From a virus, in the IMG/VR virus record IMGVR_UViG_3300047649_000085, positions 1-42,417 of that record: a stretch of DNA of 42,417 nucleotides. One strand, given 5' to 3'. Below the pieces are notes generated by a model. The model saw nothing but the letters and a program-made list of their open reading frames with translations. It was not told the origin of the DNA and did no database searches. The translations under genes and the position numbers were made by a program. This document shows, one piece after another, positions 22,103-29,330 of the stretch. Numbering within the stretch: the first letter of the stretch is position 1; each line of letters opens with the position of its first letter.

Positions 22103-24007
22103 CTAAAGGTTGACCATTCTTGGTTTGGCCTTGATGAGTTTGGCGTTGTCCGGGTGAGTTGCACGGCCATAGGCCATGATCGAAGCAACCGCGCCGTCTA
22201 TCTTTTCAAGGCTTTTTAGTTTGTCCGGCATCTTCAAGCCGGTGTGGTTGGTTATCCAACGGAGGTTGTTTATCTGCCAAGCAAGCATGGGGTCAGCGGC
22301 ATGTGCTATCTCCCTCCGTCCCACTGCCAAAACAAAGTCATTACACGGGGCCGCATAGTTCATCATGGTCTGAGCAAACTTGACCACCTTTTCCTTTTTC
22401 AAGCCCGGTTGGAAAATCATGTCCCCGCGTCTTGACCAACCAAGCGGGATGCCTTTCTCTGCCTCCCCCTGGAGTATCGGGCGCTCACGTCCAGCAAGCA
22501 CACGGTTGATGAGTCCACCCGCCAAGGCTGGGTCATAAGCCAACTCACGAAGGTCAAAGTATGCGTTGAGGTTGAGAATCTCCCCAACGATGAAGTCATA
22601 GTCCGTGACGTGGCCGGGCGTGGTAATCAAGAAGCCTTGGTCACGCCAAAGGTCATACGGGACTTGGTGCATGTTGACGCGGGCCTCAATGTTGTCCGCT
22701 GGAATCCAGAACCAAGAAAGCAGCTCCCACTTTTCCTCTTCAGCCATTGGAGGAAACACTAGGACAAGAGCGTTGGTGTCATCCGTAGAGGCAAGGTCAA
22801 GCGCACTCAGACAGACACGTCCTTTTAGCCTCTTCATTGCCTCTGCTCTTAGCTCAACAGCTTCCCCTTGGCGAGCACACGCCCTCCAATCCTCCGGCTG
22901 AATAGCTTTGCTGAGTGAACCAACGCGAATGTTGAGGCTGTACCGTAAGAAATCATGCTTTGCTAGGGCGCTGTTTTTCGCCTCAAGGCATTCTTGTTGC
23001 ATGTCTGCCATCTTGACGGTGATGCCAAGATTGGGACACGCTTTCCGCCACTTCGTCTCATCATCCCAACGGTCACCCTCTTGGATGATGTTGCCCAAGG
23101 CGTCTTTTATCTCTTGGTCAATCTCCAGAATCCATGCAAAGAATCGGTCATCCGGGATAACGCCCGTGAGCACGCCTTCAGCGTAGTTGTCCAGCTCGTT
23201 ACAGATGGAAGTTGTGTCATCAGCGCTTGGTGCGGTTGTGATGAGCTGACCAAGTGGTTGAGTCCTTGACCGCATACCATAACGGAGGACTCCGTAAGGT
23301 CCGCGTCCGGGCCAAACATGGACTTCATCCCCAATCCAAAAGCTGATGTTTTTGCCTTCCATGCTTTCTTTGTCACGGGAAAGCGGCTTGGCTATCGCGT
23401 TTAGCTCCGGCACGCGGAGCATACGGCATGGTTGGTCCCCAACCTTCTTGATGACACCGCGTAAACCGGGCGTGCCGTCAATCATGGCCACGGCTTCATC
23501 AAATACGCGCCGGGCTTGGTCTTCCACGAGGGCCACGGTGTACACTTCGGCACCGCGCTCACGGTCATATTTCGTGTGGTACACAACCTGGACAGAGCCG
23601 CGTGCGGACTTGCCTGTCTTACGGGGCCAACGATCATACGCAATGCGAAAACGGCGCGGGTTGAGCGTTATGGGTTTCTTCTTGTTGGGCAATGTGATTT
23701 GAACGGCTTGCCGGTCACGCCACCCATAGAGGATTACGTCATGGGCAACTTGCCAATCCGCCATGGTCATGGGCGCGGGCCACTTGCTTGGCTGTACCGT
23801 TTCAAAGAGGCGGCAGAAACGGACAGCATCTTGAGCCGGGTCAAAGATGAAGGGGAAAGACGGGTCCTTCTTGCTCCGCTCCAGGTCAGCAACATGCCGC
23901 TCCACAGCAAGCCGGTTGAGACGGCATACCATCTCTTCACCGGACATGACACGGGAGATGTATTGCTCCGCTATGGCAACGTAGTCCCTCAACGAACGTC
24001 CCCACAT
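22103..24007 (-). CDS. terL: Terminase large subunit (Terminase_1 / HK97 gp2-like)
   Basis: 634 residues. The ATPase has the deviant Walker A RWPRKTGKS (126-134) and Walker B FWIGDEV with catalytic Glu228. The nuclease has Asp404 in ALDLAST and a C-terminal acidic residue in KIDGAVASIMAYGRA (about 604). The protein cuts and translocates DNA into proheads through the portal. Its first ATG lies inside the last codons of the zinc-ribbon gene (19-base overlap in another frame). GTGGGGA follows the ATG rather than preceding it, so initiation may depend on coupling. Members of this family usually work with P27-like small subunits, as found at 25170-25553. Confidence 0.94.
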   Translation of the reverse strand: MWGRSLRDYVAIAEQYISRVMSGEEMVCRLNRLAVERHVADLERSKKDPSFPFIFDPAQDAVRFCRLFETVQPSKWPAPMTMADWQVAHDVILYGWRDRQAVQITLPNKKKPITLNPRRFRIAYDRWPRKTGKSARGSVQVVYHTKYDRERGAEVYTVALVEDQARRVFDEAVAMIDGTPGLRGVIKKVGDQPCRMLRVPELNAIAKPLSRDKESMEGKNISFWIGDEVHVWPGRGPYGVLRYGMRSRTQPLGQLITTAPSADDTTSICNELDNYAEGVLTGVIPDDRFFAWILEIDQEIKDALGNIIQEGDRWDDETKWRKACPNLGITVKMADMQQECLEAKNSALAKHDFLRYSLNIRVGSLSKAIQPEDWRACARQGEAVELRAEAMKRLKGRVCLSALDLASTDDTNALVLVFPPMAEEEKWELLSWFWIPADNIEARVNMHQVPYDLWRDQGFLITTPGHVTDYDFIVGEILNLNAYFDLRELAYDPALAGGLINRVLAGRERPILQGEAEKGIPLGWSRRGDMIFQPGLKKEKVVKFAQTMMNYAAPCNDFVLAVGRREIAHAADPMLAWQINNLRWITNHTGLKMPDKLKSLEKIDGAVASIMAYGRATHPDNAKLIKAKPRMVNL

Positions 24008-24252
24008 TCATTGCAGACATAGAAGCCGCCCAAGCGGTTAAAGGACAGACCGCCGCACTTGATACATGTGCTTTTGGAGGTGGGCAGCCCGGAGCCGTCA
24101 ACCGCGTTTGCAGGAGACTCCGGGCCTTGGTTGGAGGGTACTTCTACGGCGGAGGGTGCGTCCACGGAGCGCGGACGCGGCTGGAAAACTTTGTCCCAAT
24201 TGTCCCGGTATTCGCGGGTGCTTGGTCGCTGCTTGTAATCATACTCAGCCAT
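23989..24252 (-). CDS. Small zinc-ribbon protein overlapping terminase
   Basis: 87 residues: a disordered Pro/Ser-rich N-terminal half, then CIKCGG...YVCNECG, a four-cysteine zinc ribbon at the C terminus. Its last codons overlap the terminase start by 19 bases, indicating translational coupling. It may recruit terminase to DNA or to the portal, or be an independent regulator. The family is not recognised. Confidence 0.72.
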   Translation of the reverse strand: MAEYDYKQRPSTREYRDNWDKVFQPRPRSVDAPSAVEVPSNQGPESPANAVDGSGLPTSKSTCIKCGGLSFNRLGGFYVCNECGDVR

Positions 24253-24376
24253 GCTATGTACTCTCCCCGGATGAGGAAACGCGCCAATGAGTCCCGTTAG
24301 TGCGTCCCGTTTCCTTGTCTATTTTGAGAGTACCGAGTAAAACAACCGAGTACGAAGTATGCCGGGAGGTTTTTTT
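24253..24376. promoter_or_regulatory. Intergenic control region upstream of the terminase-head block, with two pairs of 13-bp-period repeats
   Basis: GTCCCGTT occurs at 24291-24298 and 24304-24311, and ACCGAGTA at 24332-24339 and 24345-24352; each pair has a start-to-start distance of exactly 13 bp. A run of nine T follows on the plus strand near 24371-24379. No matching hairpin or good promoter hexamers were found by eye. Position between lysozyme and terminase makes it a candidate late-activator or terminase-binding site. Confidence 0.5.
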
Positions 24377-24817
24377 TTATGCCGCCGCCAAAAATTCTTT
24401 GGCCTCAGCTTTGCGCCGTCGCAATAAGCCCGGAAGCTCCACGCCTCCGCACTTGTCCCACTTCTCAAACTCAGCGGCGGCCTTCACGTGGTCATTGTGG
24501 TTGAGTAGAGCAAGCAAGCTGGAGTGTTGGAAGTTTCCCGCGCCGGTATTGAAAACGAAGTCCACCAAAGCATCAAACTCCGCTTGAGTCAATGGCACCT
24601 TGACAACCCGGCTGACTTCAGACGCGGCCCAAGCAATGTCACTGGCAAGCCACTCTTCAGCCTGTGCCTGTGTGCAAGTAAGCCCGGCCACAACCAAGCG
24701 GCCTGTGTGCCCAAAGCCGATAGTCCACACACCCTTGCTATCTTGGTAAGCCTTCAGGCGGCATCCCTCAAAGCCTTCCGTTAGCTGGAGGCCCTTCTTG
24801 CTGTAGGTCATGCTCAT
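24377..24817 (-). CDS. Endolysin, GH24 phage lysozyme
   Basis: 146 residues. The T4-lysozyme-type active site is present: Glu17 in FEGCRLKAYQD, Asp26 in the same run and Thr32 in WTIGFGHTG. The C-terminal domain (LTQAEFDALVDFVFNTGAGN) is also typical. It hydrolyses peptidoglycan glycan chains at lysis. There is no signal peptide, so export depends on a holin. The start overlaps the ParB-like stop as ATGA. The gene sits between the small and large terminase genes rather than beside the holin candidates, an unusual interleaving. Confidence 0.93.
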   Translation of the reverse strand: MSMTYSKKGLQLTEGFEGCRLKAYQDSKGVWTIGFGHTGRLVVAGLTCTQAQAEEWLASDIAWAASEVSRVVKVPLTQAEFDALVDFVFNTGAGNFQHSSLLALLNHNDHVKAAAEFEKWDKCGGVELPGLLRRRKAEAKEFLAAA

Positions 24818-25161
24818 AAAGCCTCACGTGTCCTTTCGGCCTCTTGCTTGGTGAGCACATAGGCACGGACAGCGGCTCCGCGCCGGAGCTGCTTTGCCGC
24901 CCTGTGGTTACCGTCGATAACCTTGAAGCCACTGCCGAAGGGGACCACGATGCAGGGACGGCGGGCGTCCACGTGCGGCACATGGTCCGTTGTCCCTGCC
25001 ACTGAGTTGCGGATGTAAGAGAGCACAAGGTCCTTGGGCTGTAGCAGCACGAAGGGCCGGGGAGACACACGGAGGATAGCCAAGGCCATGCTCACGCTAT
25101 AGCCGTCCCACTCTTGCTCAAGCACCTTGAAGGCGCACCGCTCACAGCTCTGATGTCTCAT
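24814..25161 (-). CDS. ParB/Srx-fold domain protein
   Basis: 115 residues. An N-terminal CERC pair is followed by PRPFVLLQPKDLVLSYIRNS and the ParB-type motif VIDGNHRAAKQLRRGAAVRAYVL, the GNHR box that binds nucleotide in ParB/sulfiredoxin-fold proteins. There is no ParB DNA-binding helix-turn-helix. Phages often carry such short ParB-like proteins near terminase, with unknown role. It is coupled to the lysozyme (ATGA) and follows the small terminase gene by eight bases. Confidence 0.78.
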   Translation of the reverse strand: MRHQSCERCAFKVLEQEWDGYSVSMALAILRVSPRPFVLLQPKDLVLSYIRNSVAGTTDHVPHVDARRPCIVVPFGSGFKVIDGNHRAAKQLRRGAAVRAYVLTKQEAERTREAL

Positions 25162-25169
25162 GCACCCGC

Positions 25170-25553
25170 CTACCTATCAAGGATGTCTTCAATGGTTTCG
25201 CCCGGCTCAGTGTGTGAAGCCACGGCGGAACGAAGGCCAAGCAGTGAGAGCACCTTCACATAGTCACGGCGGAGTGAGTCCACGCGCCGGGCTGCCGGAT
25301 GAAGCTGCTTGCTGCCTGTCTTCGGGTTGTCAAAGTACGCACCCTCCGTTGCAACGGTGTCAGCCGCGTCCTCCAGGTCTTCGATGATGTTTGCCGCTTG
25401 CTCAATCAGCCGTCCGTGCGCCTTCGCAACGCGGATGTTGGATTCAAGCAGCTCTTTGACAAGCCGGTCCCATTCTCGGGACGCGACCTTTGACAGACCT
25501 GGAGGCTTCGCCGGGAGGCCAGGAGTCATGTTTTGATTCGGTAAACGGGCCAT
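25170..25553 (-). CDS. terS: Terminase small subunit, P27 family
   Basis: 127 residues with GAGGG ahead of ATG 25553. The sequence MARLPNQNMTPGLPAKPPGL, SREWDRLVKELLESNIRVAK, LDPAARRVDSLRRDYVKVLS-type ordering (here LHPAARRVDSLRRDYVKVLS) followed by LGLRSAV is the P27 small terminase pattern. It recognises the packaging site and presents it to the large subunit, which lies 1.2 kb further on with three genes between. Confidence 0.9.
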   Translation of the reverse strand: MARLPNQNMTPGLPAKPPGLSKVASREWDRLVKELLESNIRVAKAHGRLIEQAANIIEDLEDAADTVATEGAYFDNPKTGSKQLHPAARRVDSLRRDYVKVLSLLGLRSAVASHTEPGETIEDILDR

Positions 25554-25748
25554 AAGTCCCTCATTATCTGTGGTTTAGCGTGGTGCCAGTTGGCAGAAAG
25601 ATACGAAAAACAGTAGAAACGCAAGCATTTGTTCCATTTTTCGTAGAGTGTTTGTCGGTGTAAGTTTGGGGATTGCGGCGCTCTTTTCGGGTGCCCTCGG
25701 CATGATTTTGACCCACCCCATCATGCTGATTCTAAAGTGGTTACAATG
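25554..25748. promoter_or_regulatory. Non-coding segment between HNH and small terminase genes, with three inverted repeats (candidate cos/packaging or promoter site)
   Basis: This is a 195-base gap in an otherwise tightly packed operon. It contains TGCCA-GT-TGGCA at 25584-25595, ACGAAAAA (25603-25610) with TTTTTCGT (25637-25644), and GCATGAT (25700-25706) with ATCATGC (25720-25726). In HK97-like cos phages that encode HNH and P27/TerL proteins, the cohesive site lies next to these genes, making this the best cos candidate. A leftward promoter for the packaging genes is the alternative. A plus-strand frame starting at 25648 is judged a chance frame. Confidence 0.5.
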
Positions 25749-26204
25749 TCATCCGAATGACCACACGCGCTTTGCTTTGAGTGAGTCTGCTTGCACTACA
25801 GAGGGCCAAGCACCAACGTGTGTCTTGTCCTCTGTGGTTTTCTTGAAGTGGCACTCACGGCACAGCCCGTGCAAGTTGCTCCGCATAAAGAAGCCCGCGT
25901 AACGGTCCACATACAGACCGCTCTCTGATGCCTGGACAATCGCTATCCCGGCAGGGATGATGTGGTCCACAATCTCACTGATGTTGTTGCCACAGCGAGC
26001 GCAAAAAGGTTGGGACCGAATGACTAGGTTTCTCAGCCGCGTCCATCTTGATGAGCTGTACAGGAAGGCATACTTTTCACGGTCTGTCAGTGTGTGGATG
26101 CGTATGTCATCCGTTGTTGTGGTTGCTTGCGGCTTGCACTCATCACAGAAGCGGATGCCATCATCAACAACACGAAGGCAACCCGCACCACTGCATATAC
26201 GCAT
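25749..26204 (-). CDS. HNH endonuclease
   Basis: 151 residues. An N-terminal zinc knuckle-like CSGAGC...CDEC is followed by the HNH core: C68xxC71, the DH pair in EIVDHIIP (80-81), Asn110 in RSNLHGLC and C115xxCH119. Phage HNH proteins beside terminase genes nick at cos together with terminase in HK97-like phages. The start overlaps the preceding stop (TGATG). Confidence 0.9.
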   Translation of the reverse strand: MRICSGAGCLRVVDDGIRFCDECKPQATTTTDDIRIHTLTDREKYAFLYSSSRWTRLRNLVIRSQPFCARCGNNISEIVDHIIPAGIAIVQASESGLYVDRYAGFFMRSNLHGLCRECHFKKTTEDKTHVGAWPSVVQADSLKAKRVWSFG

Positions 26205-26434
26205 CAGCGTCCACCCATCAACAAACCGCGTATCTCAGCAAGTGCGCGGTGTATCTGTGGCATGTGGCGCTCAACAATAGCCGTGATGCTTGTCTCAGCC
26301 TTGGCAACACGTATCTCCAGCTTTTGCACGTAACGGCCAAGCCAAAAGGCAGCAAGCACAATCACAGGCCATTGCATTGCTACAGCCCACGATTGAAGCC
26401 AAGACAATGGAGATGCGTGTTGCTCATCAAACAT
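26204..26434 (-). CDS. Small membrane protein with coiled coil (holin-class candidate)
   Basis: 76 residues from ATG 26434 (MFDEQHASPLSWLQSWAVAM), with AAGGA upstream; in-frame upstream sequence is rejected. One transmembrane helix (MQWPVIVLAAFWLGRYV, about 20-36) is followed by an amphipathic helix (EIRVAKAETSITAIVERHMP). Placed after the other membrane gene and ahead of the HNH gene in the lysis region, it may be a holin, antiholin or spanin-like component. Confidence 0.72.
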   Translation of the reverse strand: MFDEQHASPLSWLQSWAVAMQWPVIVLAAFWLGRYVQKLEIRVAKAETSITAIVERHMPQIHRALAEIRGLLMGGR

Positions 26435-26436
26435 GG

Positions 26437-26661
26437 CTAATCCTTCTTTGCGTGCATGATTGCCGCGCCGGTCATGCCCATACCACTGACAATGCCGTAC
26501 AGGTCTTTGTCTCCGGTGCCATGTGCCACCAATGCCAATGCTCCGGCAAGGATGAGCACGCCATATCCCCAAGCGTTTTCAGGGATGCGTCCAATTGCGT
26601 CCAATCCGTCCTTGATGTGCGCCCAAGGACTGATAGGCACTGCCACAGTTTTTTCGTCCAC
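26437..26661 (-). CDS. Small two-segment membrane protein (holin candidate)
   Basis: 74 residues from GTG 26661, with AAAGGA five bases upstream. The hydrophobic segments are WGYGVLILAGALALVAHG (about 31-48) and a weaker LYGIVSGMGMTGAAIMHA (about 54-71), separated by a short charged loop, and the end is KKD. Size and topology fit a class II holin, which would release the GH24 lysozyme. It is the first gene after the strong terminator at 26682-26714, so it is expressed only by read-through or from a nearby promoter. Confidence 0.75.
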   Translation of the reverse strand: MDEKTVAVPISPWAHIKDGLDAIGRIPENAWGYGVLILAGALALVAHGTGDKDLYGIVSGMGMTGAAIMHAKKD

Positions 26662-26681
26662 GTTGTCCTTTCTGAAATAAA

Positions 26682-26714
26682 AAAGGGACAGAGCTGGTTA
26701 GCATCTGTCCCTTT
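26682..26714 (-). terminator. Rho-independent terminator between the early operon and the late block
   Basis: The minus-strand RNA forms an 11-bp perfect stem AAAGGGACAGA / TCTGTCCCTTT with an 11-base loop, continuing into TTTTTTATTTC. It is the clearest terminator in the window. It ends the leftward early operon 39 bases after the last early gene and stands about 20 bases before the first lysis gene. Confidence 0.93.
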
Positions 26715-26752
26715 GGCGGGCACTCCCCATGTGTGCGCTTTGTCTCTAGCGC

Positions 26753-27052
26753 CTACGCCCGCGTGTGAATCTGGAATCCGTCCGGTACTCGATTCATGAT
26801 GCGTGTCTTTTCAGACGTGGACCGCATGTCATCAAGCATGACCTCCAGAATGTCCCGTCTGATAGGCTCCGGGCATCTGTGAATCAATTGCAATCCGGCA
26901 GTGAAACAAGCGCCGCAAGTTGGGCAATGCTCGTGTCCCGTGTGTATGTTGTCAATGACCGGGACTGTCTTTTCATAAACGTCAAAAAGGTCAATGTCTT
27001 CAATGTTGTGTCTGCTCTTGAATCTCAGCGTTACATGAGACTGATGGGCCAT
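26753..27052 (-). CDS. Hypothetical early protein with CxxC motif
   Basis: 99 residues (MAHQSHVTLRFKSRHNIEDI). HCPTCGACF (about 42-50) and a later HRC could bind one zinc. The start overlaps the end of the preceding gene by 22 bases. It is the last gene before the terminator. I do not recognise the family. Confidence 0.7.
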   Translation of the reverse strand: MAHQSHVTLRFKSRHNIEDIDLFDVYEKTVPVIDNIHTGHEHCPTCGACFTAGLQLIHRCPEPIRRDILEVMLDDMRSTSEKTRIMNRVPDGFQIHTRA

Positions 27053-27276
27053 TCCCCGTTGTCCAATCTCTCCCCTTGTGGCGGCTCATAGGTGATGCGC
27101 CCGTCAAAGTCCAGGTCACCAACCATGTGGCCGTAAGTTAACCAATGCGGGTCATGTCCGCGCTCCATGGACAAGCCCGCCCGCTTGAGTCTTGCTTCCC
27201 AAAACGCTTGTGTCCCGCGCTTGGCATATTTGCCCTTACACTTATGTGATTTTGTGGCTGAAGTCTTTGACGGCAT
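27031..27276 (-). CDS. Hypothetical small early protein
   Basis: 81 residues from ATG 27276 (MPSKTSATKSHKCKGKYAKR), with GGGAG eight bases upstream. The N terminus is lysine-rich; the rest (WEARLKRAGLSMERGHDPHW, DLDFDGRITYEPP) is unrecognised. Longer upstream starts would run into the structured intergenic region and are rejected. Confidence 0.68.
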   Translation of the reverse strand: MPSKTSATKSHKCKGKYAKRGTQAFWEARLKRAGLSMERGHDPHWLTYGHMVGDLDFDGRITYEPPQGERLDNGEWPISLM

Positions 27277-27479
27277 TGCACTTACTCCCAAGGTTAAATC
27301 CCGTTGTGGCGTCCTGTGTGCGAGTCCCGGTTGTCCGCCGTGTGAGCGCCACAATCCATACCGTCTCGGCAGTAATGTAATGAAATGAAATTACTGACGG
27401 TGGTGTGGTGGTCTTAAAGTGTCTGCTGTCCGCCGTGTATTCGCTATACGGCGGCGGACAGTGAAGCACCATTTTCGGG
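27277..27479. other. Structured non-coding region after the prim-pol gene: candidate replication origin
   Basis: About 200 bases without a gene. There are three cruciform-forming inverted repeats. First, TTGTGGCG 27304-27311 with CGCCACAA 27347-27354. Second, CAGTAAT 27370-27376 with ATTACTG 27390-27396, enclosing AT-rich GTAATGAAATGAA, and flanked by CCGTC/GACGG. Third, CTGTCCGCCG 27426-27435 with CGGCGGACAG 27452-27461, with an inner GTAT/ATAC. The 12-mer TGTCCGCCGTGT is directly repeated at 27332-27343 and 27427-27438. Repeats, hairpins and an AT-rich core beside a primase-helicase gene are typical origin traits. A role as a partial terminator is possible for the third hairpin. Confidence 0.5.
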
Positions 27480-29330
27480 TCATTCTGTGTGCTTGCACCC
27501 ACTTCCGTTGAGAGCGGAGCGCGTGTCTGATACCCACGTCTTTTGGCGCTTTATGCCAATCTCGGCCAAGGCCGCCACGGTGTCCCGAATTGAAAGCTCC
27601 GGGTGCTCACGGATAAAGGTCTTGGCGGCATCGTCCAGGCCGTCTTTGTTCGCCTTGTATCCCCCCGTTTTAGTTGCCAACACAGCGCGGACGCCCGGCT
27701 CACCAACGCGGGTCATGATGGCCGTCTCAAGGTTGCAACTCACCTCAAAGTTAGGCAAGCCTTCATAATCTCGGGCTTTGATATGGCTGATAAACGACGT
27801 GGAGCCGTATGCTTTATCCGGTGCCGCCTCTTGAAGCCGTGTGCCGTGTGCGTCCGTAATGGCCGCGCCTAACTCACCACTCCCCCGGAGACAGTTTTCA
27901 AGAGTCAGCTCATCCACGCTCTTGGTAGCCTTTGGGCTGTGGTATAGCACCACAATGGCACCGTCTTGGCCTTGCCGCCGTTGCGTGTCAAAGAGGACTT
28001 GGCTAAACGCCCGCGTGTCGCTGACACTGTTTTCATCACCCGCCATGAAGCGGACAGCCGTGTCCACAATAAGCACACTCCCAAAGAGCGCCTCATCCGG
28101 GATGTCTGAGAGTTTGAGGTCACCAAGATTCATTGACCGCATGAAGAGCGTGTCACCAAGACAGCTTTGGATGCCCATGTTGCGGATACGTCCGCTCAAT
28201 GAAATCAAGCCCATCTCCGGGCACAGGTACAGCACCCGAGTGGGCCGGTTGACAACCTCCAAGCATCCAAACAACGCCTCACCCGTACACAGTGATCTTG
28301 CAACGTTCAAAGCTATAAGGCTCTTGCGCTGTGCCACGGGCGCGGCAATCGCACAGATAGCTTGTTTGGCTAGAAAGTTTTCAATCAGGAAGGTGGGAGG
28401 TGGGCAGTTGACCACTTCCTCTTGCGTGTGAAACATGGTGCGCCAATCAGCCGGGGCCACAAAAGCCGCCTCTTTCTTGCCGCTTCCAAGCATGACAACC
28501 GGGTCGGCTCCAGGCTCGGGCACGTAGTCACCGCGCCGGGATAACATCTCAGCCTTGAAAACCGCTGTGTCACGCTTCTTGGCTTTGCACGTCCCGTGGG
28601 AGCACTCAAAGGCAAGCTTCCCGTCCAGGATGCCAAGCACGGTGCTGCTCTCAGCTCCAGGCCCGGAGGTGTGCTCCGTGGTCCACGGGCACTCAATCCC
28701 CAACCACCACCCGTTTGGCGCTCGCTTTTCGTATCCGCGCAACCCAAGCTGATAATGGGCCGCGTATTCAAGAAGCCAAGTCTTCCACTCATCCGCCGTC
28801 TCATTATCCACAGCCGTTGCCGGGTCAAACGTCTCATGAGCGGGCGCTAAAGCCCGGACCCAATCCGGCACGGGAAGCAAAGGCGCATCAACCAAGACCG
28901 TGTACGGCTCACCGCTTGGGTGAACACACCCGGCAGCCATCACATAGCCCGTGGCGCTCCGTATGTCCCCTTTGAGGCCGTCTTTCTCCCATCCGGTTGA
29001 CTTCAAGCCGCTACCTTGAAAATACTGTTGGACGCCGAAGCCGTCTGTCCGGCCCGTCCGAACAGCATACGTCCGGCCTGTCTCCAGGTTTGCGAAGTCC
29101 GCCACGCCCGTTAAGCCGTGGTCATAGTCAACCACGGTCAAGCCACTTGGTCCCGTCGCAATCGCAACATTGGCGTCCGGGTAGTTTGTCCACCAAGCCT
29201 CAATGGTGTCACGGCTGTTGCTCGCATCTTTGAAGCCTTGCTTGGTCAAAGGCTTCTTGGTTTTCGGTATGCACGGGAAGACAAACCACCCGCGCTCAAT
29301 ACAACTCAAAGCAATCTCAAGCATTGACAT
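27480..29330 (-). CDS. Bifunctional primase-polymerase / helicase-like replication protein
   Basis: 616 residues from ATG 29330 (MSMLEIALSCIERGWFVFPC), with GGAGG four bases upstream. The N-terminal prim-pol domain (about 1-190) shows TVVDYDHGLTG with the metal-binding Asp68 and Asp70, and AAGCVHPSG with His137. A Cys/His element follows (CPWTTEH...FECSHGTC, about 214-248). The C-terminal RepA/AAA_25-type ATPase has Walker B SVLIVDT (418-423). The Walker A position reads AIAAPVAQRKSL (about 327-338), lacking the usual glycines but keeping K-S. It would unwind DNA and synthesise primers for phage replication. It overlaps the methyltransferase gene by 14 bases and is followed by the candidate origin. 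Confidence 0.88.
   Translation of the reverse strand: MSMLEIALSCIERGWFVFPCIPKTKKPLTKQGFKDASNSRDTIEAWWTNYPDANVAIATGPSGLTVVDYDHGLTGVADFANLETGRTYAVRTGRTDGFGVQQYFQGSGLKSTGWEKDGLKGDIRSATGYVMAAGCVHPSGEPYTVLVDAPLLPVPDWVRALAPAHETFDPATAVDNETADEWKTWLLEYAAHYQLGLRGYEKRAPNGWWLGIECPWTTEHTSGPGAESSTVLGILDGKLAFECSHGTCKAKKRDTAVFKAEMLSRRGDYVPEPGADPVVMLGSGKKEAAFVAPADWRTMFHTQEEVVNCPPPTFLIENFLAKQAICAIAAPVAQRKSLIALNVARSLCTGEALFGCLEVVNRPTRVLYLCPEMGLISLSGRIRNMGIQSCLGDTLFMRSMNLGDLKLSDIPDEALFGSVLIVDTAVRFMAGDENSVSDTRAFSQVLFDTQRRQGQDGAIVVLYHSPKATKSVDELTLENCLRGSGELGAAITDAHGTRLQEAAPDKAYGSTSFISHIKARDYEGLPNFEVSCNLETAIMTRVGEPGVRAVLATKTGGYKANKDGLDDAAKTFIREHPELSIRDTVAALAEIGIKRQKTWVSDTRSALNGSGCKHTE

Noticed and set aside
24361-24379. 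T-run that might be a plus-strand terminator
   Set aside because: No stem of convincing length precedes it, and no plus-strand gene lies upstream.
25648-25902. 84-residue plus-strand frame with a hydrophobic start
   Set aside because: Starts in the non-coding gap but runs antisense into the HNH gene; the hydrophobic stretch alone is weak evidence.
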